Positions 1 to 5,763 of a stretch of 7,948 nt of DNA are shown here, piece by piece (positions within the stretch are counted from its first letter, which is position 1; each line of letters opens with the position of its first letter). This DNA is from Pseudomonadota bacterium (GTDB lineage: Bacteria; Desulfobacterota; Desulfovibrionia; Desulfovibrionales; Desulfovibrionaceae). The DNA lies in NCBI GenBank assembly GCA_023450535.1, contig JAEXGX010000386.1:1-7948 (forward strand), written 5' to 3'. Position numbers and translations under genes: made by a program. The notes under the pieces are model-generated. The model searched no databases. It was not told the DNA's origin and worked only from the letters and a program-made list of their open reading frames with translations.

Positions 1-1152
1 ATCTGAGGAGGCGGACGTCAAGGCGGGAGATGGTGAAAGTTTCGCGTTTTCGTTAACAGAGGAGAATGATTCGTTTTCAGAGGAATTTGTGGAAGCGTAT
101 GAAGTTGCAGAGGGAGAAGGGACATTCAGGGCTCGGGCGAGTTGTTTCTTCCCGTTTTGCAGCAGAGCCAGTTCCAGAGTTTCCCGAGCGTCAGCGGCCT
201 GTGCGGGCGGCAGAGCGTTCAAGCCCCGATTCAGCGCGTTCAGCACCTCTTCCTGCGTGGAGCAAGCGGAGGACTGATCGGCATCGGGCAGAAGGATATC
301 CATAAGTTCCTGAGCGACGAAAACTTTGCCCTGCCTGGCTGCCCGTTCTATCTCGTTTAAAAGGGGGTGGCCTTCTCCTGAAGCTTCCCGAAACAGACAG
401 TTTGCCACCTGACCGACCTTGCCCCAGGCCTGGACGTCGATATAGCCACGCAAAGAATCCTTCAGTGCCTGCGCTGATTTGGCGTTTTCTCCCCGTGCCT
501 TGTACAGGGCTGACAGCGCGGCATTGGCGTCACCGCTGGTTTCGACGTCCACAGCCGCTTTTTGCAGCAGAGGGAGGGCATCATCCCAGCGGCGTTCGCG
601 CAGAAGAATCAGGCCGAGTCGACATGCCTCCGGAGCAGTAAGCGAGGCGCGATCCACGGGTGTGCAGGCTTCCAGCATGTCGTCGAATTCTGTATGTGGA
701 GGGAGCCTGTCCAAGGTTCTGAGCCATGCGGCAAGACGAGCGTGAGCTTTTCGACAACGGCGCGCGGCCTCACGCAGTGTCTTCTGAAGCTCATGCGCGT
801 TGAAAGGGCGTTGCAAAACAGCATTGAAGCCCACCCCCTCAAGTTCATCCCGGCTGGTGGAATCCGAAGTCAGTGCGACGAGCGGAACGTGAGGCAACAA
901 GGGGTGAGAGCGGATCAACATGGCGAATTGCCGGGCGTCCATGTCTGCCGCTCGTGGCGGACATACGATGACTTCTTCCGTGTTGGGAATGTGGGCGGCG
1001 AGAAAACGGGCGACCTCGCAGCCGGAAGTGACGACGCGGACATGCCGGACGCCCGCACTGCGCAGACTTCTTCGATCCACAGCGGCGTGGGCTTCCACGT
1101 CGGTGAGGAGAATGGCGGAAAGAAAGGGGAAAGGGGCGGCAGACAAGGTCAT
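1..1152 (-). CDS. Degenerate receiver-domain protein with helical-repeat region (partial, runs off left edge)
   Basis: This is an uninterrupted reading frame of 384 codons from an ATG at 1152 to the window edge with no stop, so the C-terminus is missing. Residues 12-130 align by eye with CheY-like receivers: a beta-strand with D18, the TxD-like stretch VALTS with T95, and a QRPF motif matching KPF. Key residues are changed. The phosphoacceptor Asp position appears to be Pro65, the conserved Lys is Arg115, and one of the two acidic metal ligands is Thr17. Residues 170-345 are alpha-helical and Ala/Leu-rich, resembling TPR-type repeats (RRWDDALPLLQKAA and following). Residues 346-384 are Ser/Asn-rich low complexity. 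It is probably a phosphorylation-independent signalling or scaffold protein. An in-frame TAA lies immediately before the ATG, so no longer start exists. I see no Shine-Dalgarno sequence. A diverged ordinary response regulator is the main alternative. Confidence 0.8.
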   Translation of the reverse strand, partial: MTLSAAPFPFLSAILLTDVEAHAAVDRRSLRSAGVRHVRVVTSGCEVARFLAAHIPNTEEVIVCPPRAADMDARQFAMLIRSHPLLPHVPLVALTSDSTSRDELEGVGFNAVLQRPFNAHELQKTLREAARRCRKAHARLAAWLRTLDRLPPHTEFDDMLEACTPVDRASLTAPEACRLGLILLRERRWDDALPLLQKAAVDVETSGDANAALSALYKARGENAKSAQALKDSLRGYIDVQAWGKVGQVANCLFREASGEGHPLLNEIERAARQGKVFVAQELMDILLPDADQSSACSTQEEVLNALNRGLNALPPAQAADARETLELALLQNGKKQLARALNVPSPSATSYASTNSSENESFSSVNENAKLSPSPALTSASSD

Positions 1153-1158
1153 TTATTC

Positions 1159-1187
1159 AGTATAGACGGAGCGGTTTGGGCTGACAA
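1159..1187 (-). promoter_or_regulatory. Sigma70-type promoter, apparently leaderless, for the receiver-domain gene
   Basis: On the minus strand a -35 box TTGTCA (1187-1182) is separated by exactly 17 bases from a -10 box TATACT (1164-1159). Normal spacing puts the transcription start at about 1152, which is the A of the ATG start codon. The messenger would then have no 5' leader, consistent with the absence of a ribosome binding site. Confidence 0.6.
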
Positions 1188-1338
1188 GAGCCTTGTTGCG
1201 GCCCCGTGCTTTCCGACATGCCCGGATTTGCGCTGGGGACATATGCTTTTATGGATGTTTCATACCAAGGAGCCTGACGTGAAGCCCTGCACCCGGCAGA
1301 ATATGGTGTTCTGGTCAGGTATGATTTTAGGGTCTTTC

Positions 1339-1388
1339 AGCATTGAAATGCTCTACGGAGTCGAGCACAGCGGGACTCCGCGTCGCGG
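1339..1388. repeat. Double-hairpin repeat element, copy 1
   Basis: Hairpin A pairs AGCAT (1339-1343) with ATGCT (1348-1352) around a 4-base loop. Hairpin B pairs CGGAGTC (1356-1362) with GACTCCG (1374-1380). A similar sequence with the same two-hairpin order is found at 7861-7920. Within hairpin B and its loop 16 of 20 bases from 1361 match, and the stem base pair that differs stays paired (C-G here, T-G wobble there). It lies about 170 bases past the stop of the leftward zinc-ribbon gene. It may be a repeated extragenic or 3'-end element; no T-run follows on either strand, so it is not a standard terminator. Confidence 0.55.
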
Positions 1389-1466
1389 TATGAAACCTGC
1401 GGCCAGAACATAAGGTCCAGCTCATGTATAATTTCAATGGTAAACATCTCTAAGATCGAGCGACTC

Positions 1467-1495
1467 TGGAAACGATACGCAGGAAATGCTATACT
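1467..1495 (+). promoter_or_regulatory. Possible rightward extended -10 promoter, antisense to the zinc-ribbon gene
   Basis: A TGC-TATACT extended -10 box (1487-1495) has TGGAAA (1467-1472, four of six consensus bases) 17 bases upstream. A transcript would start near 1502 and run into the 3' half of the leftward zinc-ribbon gene as antisense. No convincing rightward gene follows, so this may be chance. Confidence 0.25.
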
Positions 1496-1556
1496 CTTGT
1501 TGTGGGGCTTTTCCGCCGCGTTTCACTTGCAGGCAAGGAAAATTTCATGGCAGAAT

Positions 1557-1976
1557 TTACACATCATCGCCAAAGGGCAACACTTTTGCACTCCGGCGGG
1601 GAAGAGAGGGCGGCAGGGGGGCTTGCGCGTATTCACGGTCAATGACCGTGCCGCAAGTGGCACAGCGCCATTTGCCGTCGCCCGTTTCTTCAGCATCCAG
1701 ACGAATCAGTGCACCTTCCCTGTTATAGCAATGCGGGCAGAACGGCCCCTGTTTGATATTGCTCGCCACTAACCAGTAACAGGTGCCGTCAAACACCAGA
1801 TTGCGTGCAAGATAGAGAATATCTTCAAATTCATGTACCTGCATTTTCAAAATGGCATTTTCGTCACATATGGCGATATATCTTGCTTGCATCTCCATAA
1901 GCAGATGTCGTGCCTCACTGACGCGGCCTGATGAGAAGAGATCGTCGATATCTTTAAAGCGGTGGTAGTTTAACAT
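1557..1976 (-). CDS. Small zinc-ribbon protein of unknown function
   Basis: This encodes 139 residues. Residues 1-65 are predicted helical and charged (KDIDDLFSSGRVSEARHLL and onward), possibly a short coiled coil. Residues 66-115 form a zinc ribbon with two CxxC pairs, C80/C83 (FCPHC) and C105/C108 (WRCATCG), 21 residues apart. The pattern 'GPFCPxCY...W.C..C' occurs at the C-terminus of many small bacterial proteins of unknown role. The tail from about 116 is Pro/Arg-rich. I chose the ATG at 1976 because GGAGAG lies four bases upstream; a start at 2027 would give 156 residues but has no such site. A structural zinc site and a nucleic-acid or protein-binding role are plausible, but no function can be assigned. 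There is no clear terminator after the stop. Confidence 0.8.
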   Translation of the reverse strand: MLNYHRFKDIDDLFSSGRVSEARHLLMEMQARYIAICDENAILKMQVHEFEDILYLARNLVFDGTCYWLVASNIKQGPFCPHCYNREGALIRLDAEETGDGKWRCATCGTVIDREYAQAPLPPSLPRRSAKVLPFGDDV

Positions 1977-2002
1977 GGTTCTCTCCGGAACGGATGGAAC
2001 GC

Positions 2003-2236
2003 CTACTTCCTGCAAACGGTTTTGCATACGAGTCTTGCCTGATGCTGGATCGGCTTCTCACCGATGACCTCTGTCCGTAAAAAGGCGCAAATATTGGAGG
2101 TCGAAATGGCAGTATCCGAGAGGAAAGCCACAGGGCATTCCCCAACATCGTAATGAATATCGGCACATGGCGGAAAAAGTTTAGGTGTTGTGAATTCCGC
2201 ATGGCCCCGATTGAGTTCTTTTGCAATCTTTTGCAT
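2003..2236 (-). CDS. Doubtful small hypothetical protein upstream of the zinc-ribbon gene
   Basis: This is an open frame of 77 residues from an ATG at 2236, which has an AAGG four bases upstream; a longer start at 2281 (92 residues) has no ribosome site. It ends 26 bases before the zinc-ribbon start, so the two could be co-transcribed. Codon choice is not unlike that of a real gene. It has five cysteines (for example in PPCADIH, GECPV and the C-terminal VCKTVC) but no pattern I recognise, no signal peptide and no membrane segment. It could equally be a chance frame in the intergenic region, and an overlapping 90-residue frame (1954-2226) is no better supported. Confidence 0.25.
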   Translation of the reverse strand: MQKIAKELNRGHAEFTTPKLFPPCADIHYDVGECPVAFLSDTAISTSNICAFLRTEVIGEKPIQHQARLVCKTVCRK

Positions 2237-2367
2237 ACGGCCTTTGGTAGAAAAAATGCAACCAGACGAGTCTTTTTTCATGCAAAAAGCGTTGAGGCGT
2301 GAGGAATGATTTCCCTGCGGCCCCGGTTTTCATGACTTGGAAGAGCGCGTGCTTTTCTGTTGCCCTA

Positions 2368-2397
2368 TTGACATGCTTTATAAATAGAGTATATCCT
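2368..2397 (+). promoter_or_regulatory. dctP promoter with motif shared with the sulfotransferase gene
   Basis: A perfect -35 box TTGACA (2368-2373) is followed after 16 bases by TATATC (2390-2395); TATCCT at 2392-2397 is an alternative -10 with 18-base spacing. Transcription should start near 2402, leaving a leader of about 120 bases. The spacer and -10 (AATAGAG then TATATC) match the promoter at 5699-5727, and the segment around the -10 box is an imperfect dyad, suggesting an overlapping operator. Confidence 0.65.
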
Positions 2398-2410
2398 AAT
2401 GAATATAAAA

Positions 2411-2436
2411 ACTCTTGTGGGTCTGTTCACAAGAGT
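2411..2436 (+). promoter_or_regulatory. Hairpin at the 5' end of the dctP leader
   Basis: ACTCTTGTG (2411-2419) pairs perfectly over nine bases with CACAAGAGT (2428-2436) around an 8-base loop. It would lie about 10 bases from the predicted transcript start. No T-run follows, so it is not a terminator. It could stabilise the messenger or be a DNA dyad bound by a regulator. Confidence 0.5.
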
Positions 2437-2524
2437 GTTCTGGATGAGGCGGGGAGGCCGCTCGGCGAGGGAGATCCGCCGTGAGGAAATCTTTAGGGAA
2501 AACATGAACAGAAAGGAGTTTGGC

Positions 2525-3604
2525 ATGTTTAAAAAGTGCGCAGGCATGGCGCTGGCTGTGATGGTGGGAGCCTCTCTGGCTCTGGGTGGCGTGGCTCAGG
2601 CCAAAGGTTTCAAAAACCTTTCGTTTAACGGGAGCTACATGCCCCGGCACCCCACAGTACTGCAGGTGTGGGAACCTTTCTTCAAAGCAGCCGAGGCAAA
2701 ATTCCCCGGCAAGAACGGCCTCAGTTTTCACTATTTCGCAAGTAATGAACTGTATCCTGAAGCCGAATCCATGACTGCCCTGACGGACGGTCGTGTGGAC
2801 TTCGGTACGGTGCGTCCCTCCGTGTTCCCCGGCAACATGAATCTGCTGGCCTCCGTGGCGATTCCCGGCATGTGCCCCAACGCCATCGTGGGCAGCCTGG
2901 TCACGCAGGAAGTGATTGATGAGTTCCCTGAGGTGCGCGCCGAACTGCCCAAGAATTCCACGCCGTTTGTGGCCTGGGCTTCTGCCGCGTATCAGATCCA
3001 CACCATTAATCCCGTCAAGAACATGGAGGAGCTGAAGGGCAAAAAGATCATCGTGTGGGACGCCACCACCCTTGAAATCGTCAAGGCTCTGGGCGCCAAC
3101 CCCATCCGTATGACTTCCACCGACACCTACCTTGCCCTGTCCAAGGGCATGGGCGACGGTGTGCTCTGCCCGCTGGCTCCTCTCCGTTCCTTCAAAATTT
3201 CCGAAGCCACCAAGTATCACCTGATCCTCAATGTGGGCGTGAACACCTTCGTGATGAACGTGCACACCCCGCTGTGGAATGACATGCCCAAGGATATGCA
3301 GGATTGGCTGAAGGCCGAGGGCGGCATGAAAATGGCGCTGGCCAACGGCAAGAGCCTGGAAGACGGCGCGGTCGCCGACACCAAGTGGATGGAAGAACAG
3401 GGCCACGAGTTCTACTACCTCACCGAGGAAGAACGCGCCAAGGCTCTGGAGCCTCTGGCCGTGTTCACGGAAAAGTGGAAGACTGAAGAGTGCAAGGGCA
3501 TGGATCCCGCTCTTGTCAACAAGGTGCTGAGCTTCGTGCAGGAGCGCAGCAAGTATCATACCGAACAGATGAAGGCCGGAGCCTACGGCGATTACAAAAT
3601 GTAA
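2525..3604 (+). CDS. dctP: TRAP transporter substrate-binding protein, DctP family
   Basis: This is the periplasmic solute receptor of a tripartite ATP-independent transporter, which hands its ligand to the QM membrane unit for sodium- or proton-driven import. The protein has 359 residues, normal for the family. A signal peptide covers residues 1-26 (basic MFKK, hydrophobic core, AQA cleavage) and there is no lipobox. Family signatures are the GRVDFGTV stretch at 89-96, GKKIIVWDATT at 172-182 and ALGANPIRM...YLALSKGMGDG at 188-212. The start follows AGGAG with six bases spacing; an in-frame ATG at 2399 lies before the predicted transcript start and would spoil the signal peptide. The position of the family's near-universal ligand-carboxylate Arg (KxR in the GLKxRV motif) is Ile176, and the usual QEN after DG is VLC (213-215). 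This suggests an unusual, perhaps non-carboxylate, ligand. Confidence 0.93.
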   Translation: MFKKCAGMALAVMVGASLALGGVAQAKGFKNLSFNGSYMPRHPTVLQVWEPFFKAAEAKFPGKNGLSFHYFASNELYPEAESMTALTDGRVDFGTVRPSVFPGNMNLLASVAIPGMCPNAIVGSLVTQEVIDEFPEVRAELPKNSTPFVAWASAAYQIHTINPVKNMEELKGKKIIVWDATTLEIVKALGANPIRMTSTDTYLALSKGMGDGVLCPLAPLRSFKISEATKYHLILNVGVNTFVMNVHTPLWNDMPKDMQDWLKAEGGMKMALANGKSLEDGAVADTKWMEEQGHEFYYLTEEERAKALEPLAVFTEKWKTEECKGMDPALVNKVLSFVQERSKYHTEQMKAGAYGDYKM

Positions 3605-3615
3605 GTCTTGAACCT

Positions 3616-3649
3616 GCGCCGCCCGCGTTTCTTGCCGGGCGGCGCTTTT
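3616..3649 (+). terminator. Strong intercistronic hairpin after dctP
   Basis: GCGCCGCCCG (3616-3625) pairs perfectly with CGGGCGGCGC (3636-3645), followed by TTTT. The short T-run suggests partial termination. As no promoter is visible before dctQM, this hairpin probably lets some transcripts through and protects the dctP 3' end, giving more binding protein than permease, a common arrangement in binding-protein transport operons. Confidence 0.75.
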
Positions 3650-3747
3650 CAAATCGATGCGGCGACGTTGCTTCCTGAACCTCCGGAACGCGTTTTTAGC
3701 AGGACGATCGCGCTCTCCCCGCGCGGAACATCTTAATTGAGGTTTTT

Positions 3748-5664
3748 ATGGCAGACACCACTCTGGACCAGAGAGCCCCTTTTGCGGAACTCGCCTCCAA
3801 ACTTGAACTGGTATGTTCCAAGGCCAACTGGCTGGCCTACATTGCCGTGGCTGTTATGCCCGTGCTGATCTGCGCGGACGTGGTGGCCCGTCTGCTCCAT
3901 ACCGGCGTGCCCGGCGCGCTGGAATTGCAGGAAAATCTGCTTGTGTTGGCCACCTTTGGTCTTATTGCCTGGCTTCAGGTGCGCGACCAGCACATGAGCA
4001 TCGATTTTGTTTACAAAAATTTCAAAGGCGGCATGAAATGCTGGGCCGATGTGTTCGTGTCCTGCATGACTTTCATGGTTTTGAGCGTGCTGGCCTGGGA
4101 ATCCCTGCAGACCTTCATCACCAAGATGGGTACGCTCTCCATGGAGCTGTATCTTCCGCTGGAGATCTACTATTGGATGCCCGTATTTGGCCTGACCCTG
4201 ACGCTGCTTGTGGTTGCAATGCAGGTTGCACGCCATATCACCATCTCGCTTCGGGACGGACATCCGCTGAGCGTGGTGCTGGCCATAGCGGCGGCAGCGG
4301 TGCTCATCTACCTTCCCTTCTGGTACCGCGAATCGGATTATGAAGTCTCCAACCTGGTGCTCGGCCTCATCGCCTTTGCGCTGTTGTTCTTCTTCCTGTT
4401 CATGAAGATGCCCATCGGCTGGACTATGTGCACGATTGGCTCTCTGGGCTGCATCGCCATCTATCGCTCGGTCAACGCTGCGCTCGCCGTGGTGGGGTCC
4501 ACTCCGTACAGCGCGACTGCGTCGTATAACCTTGTGGCCTTGCCCCTGTTCGTGCTCATGGGGTGTATGATTTTGTATTCCGGCATTTCTGTGGACTTGT
4601 TCAACTCTGCCAACAAGTGGATCGGCCACCTGCCCGGCGGTATGGGCATGGCCGGTGTGGCCGGTTGCACCGGCTTTGCGGCCGTGTGCGGCGACTCGTT
4701 GTCCACCGCCGTGACCATGGGTTCCGTTTCTCTGCCGGAAATGCAGCGCCTCAAGTATGACCCCTCCCTGTCCACAGGGTCGCTGGCGGCCGGAGGTACG
4801 CTGGGTATTCTTATTCCTCCGAGTTCGGGCTTTATTATCTACGGTATTGTGACGGAAGTTTCCATCGGGCGCTTGTTTATGGCTGGACTCATCCCCGGCC
4901 TGCTGCTGGCCGGAATGTTCATGCTGTATATTTACATCACCGCCATCCGGCATCCGGAAAGGGCCCCGCGCGGAGCCAAGTACTCGCTGGCTGAAAAAAT
5001 ACACTCCTCCCTCGGTCTTTTGCCCATTATCGCCCTGTTTGTTCTGGTACTGGGCAGTATCGTGGTCGGCATCTGCAGCCCCACTGAAGGTGGCGCTGTA
5101 GGCGTGGCCGGAGCCTTTCTCTACGCTCTGGCCCGGGGCAAGCTGAACCGTCAGAACCTGATGGCATCACTGGAAGAAACCGCCATCCTGACCTCGCGTA
5201 TCATGTGCATCATGATGGGCGTGGGCGTGCTGGGCTTTTTCTTCGCGCAGTCCCGTCTGCCCTTCCTGCTGGCGGACTTCATTCAGGCTCTGGAATTCAA
5301 CAAGTACGTCATTTTTGCGATCATCGTTGTCATCTACATCATCCTCGGCTGCATGATGAACGTGATTCCCATGCTCATGCTGACCATTCCCTCCATTTTC
5401 CCCACCATTCTGGCCATGGGTTTTGACCCGGTGTGGTTCGGCGTGGTATCGGTCATGATTATGGAAATGGGCCAGATTACGCCGCCCGTGGGCGTGGTGG
5501 TGTTCGCGTTGTCCGGTGTGGCCAAGGACATTCCCATGGAAACCATATTCAAGGGGATTGTGCCCTTCGTGGGCCTGATGATTCTTGGCGTCGTCATCGT
5601 GACTGTCTTCCCGCAGCTTGCGACCTGGCTGCCCTATACCTTGATGGGGCCTGAACTGATGTAA
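3748..5664 (+). CDS. dctQM: TRAP transporter fused small and large permease (DctQ-DctM)
   Basis: This inner-membrane transporter couples solute uptake to an ion gradient and partners the DctP protein encoded just upstream. It has 638 residues, the size of known QM fusions such as SiaQM. Residues 1-165 are the DctQ part, with four hydrophobic segments (about 27-47, 62-78, 103-120, 143-163). A linking membrane helix lies near 175-192. From about 200 on is the DctM part with its hallmark motifs: GDSLSTAVTMGSVSLPEM (315-332), GTLGILIPPSSGFIIYG (350-366), SPTEGGAVGV (444-453) and MEMGQITPPVG (572-582). The start is preceded by GAGG five bases upstream. It lies 143 bases after dctP with a hairpin between, so it is probably expressed by read-through. 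No frameshift or truncation is visible. Confidence 0.95.
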   Translation: MADTTLDQRAPFAELASKLELVCSKANWLAYIAVAVMPVLICADVVARLLHTGVPGALELQENLLVLATFGLIAWLQVRDQHMSIDFVYKNFKGGMKCWADVFVSCMTFMVLSVLAWESLQTFITKMGTLSMELYLPLEIYYWMPVFGLTLTLLVVAMQVARHITISLRDGHPLSVVLAIAAAAVLIYLPFWYRESDYEVSNLVLGLIAFALLFFFLFMKMPIGWTMCTIGSLGCIAIYRSVNAALAVVGSTPYSATASYNLVALPLFVLMGCMILYSGISVDLFNSANKWIGHLPGGMGMAGVAGCTGFAAVCGDSLSTAVTMGSVSLPEMQRLKYDPSLSTGSLAAGGTLGILIPPSSGFIIYGIVTEVSIGRLFMAGLIPGLLLAGMFMLYIYITAIRHPERAPRGAKYSLAEKIHSSLGLLPIIALFVLVLGSIVVGICSPTEGGAVGVAGAFLYALARGKLNRQNLMASLEETAILTSRIMCIMMGVGVLGFFFAQSRLPFLLADFIQALEFNKYVIFAIIVVIYIILGCMMNVIPMLMLTIPSIFPTILAMGFDPVWFGVVSVMIMEMGQITPPVGVVVFALSGVAKDIPMETIFKGIVPFVGLMILGVVIVTVFPQLATWLPYTLMGPELM

Positions 5665-5670
5665 CAACAG

Positions 5671-5699
5671 AGGGCTGGGAATGTCTGATTTCCGGCCCT
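5671..5699 (+). terminator. Weak hairpin after dctQM
   Basis: AGGGCTGGGAAT (5671-5682) pairs with ATTTCCGGCCCT (5688-5699), 12 base pairs including two G-T wobbles, around a 5-base loop. It is followed by TGACGTG rather than a T-run, so termination would be inefficient and some dctQM transcripts may continue into the next gene. The 3' arm touches the -35 box of the next promoter. Confidence 0.5.
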
Positions 5700-5735
5700 T
5701 GACGTGTCCATTGAATAGAGATATATCTATCCAAT
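5699..5735 (+). promoter_or_regulatory. Promoter and overlapping palindromic operator of the sulfotransferase gene
   Basis: TTGACG (5699-5704), a 17-base spacer and TATATC (5722-5727) form a sigma70-like promoter with a start near 5734, leaving a leader of about 30 bases. A near-perfect inverted repeat spans 5710-5735: ATTG (5710-5713) with CAAT (5732-5735) and ATAGA (5715-5719) with TCTAT (5726-5730), 22 of 26 bases symmetric. It covers the -10 box, as a repressor operator would. The promoter resembles that of dctP. Confidence 0.6.
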
Positions 5736-5763
5736 AACAAATTTAACTGAAGGAGCGTTAGTC

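Larger units (their letters stand above)
1153..1556. other. Intergenic gap between two leftward genes
   Basis: I find no supported gene here. The stretch holds the leftward promoter near 1159-1187, a double-hairpin element at 1339-1380, and a possible rightward extended -10 promoter at 1467-1495. The long rightward frame crossing it (562-1413) is a shadow of the leftward gene on its left. Confidence 0.6.
1977..2524. other. Divergent intergenic region between the zinc-ribbon gene and dctP
   Basis: This 548-base stretch separates leftward and rightward genes. It contains the doubtful leftward small ORF (2003-2236), the dctP promoter (2368-2395), a leader hairpin (2411-2436) and the dctP ribosome site. 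I found no recognisable leftward promoter for the zinc-ribbon gene. Confidence 0.6.

Noticed and set aside
562..1413. Rightward 283-residue frame
   Set aside because: It lies opposite the leftward receiver-domain gene, has no recognisable domain or ribosome site, and continues into the non-coding gap. The leftward frame has receiver-like motifs.
1437..1772. Rightward 111-residue frame
   Set aside because: It overlaps the leftward zinc-ribbon gene, which has paired CxxC motifs and a good start; no domain seen in this frame.
2399..2524. Upstream in-frame start extending dctP by 42 residues
   Set aside because: The ATG precedes the predicted transcript start, the added segment is Arg-rich and would bury the signal peptide, and the start at 2525 has a proper AGGAG.
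2396..3652. Leftward 418-residue frame opposite dctP
   Set aside because: His/Gly-rich shadow frame caused by the codon bias of dctP; the rightward strand encodes an unmistakable TRAP binding protein.
3733..5004. Leftward 423-residue frame opposite dctQM
   Set aside because: Composition (His, Gln, Arg, Gly rich) is typical of an antisense shadow; dctQM motifs are clear on the other strand.
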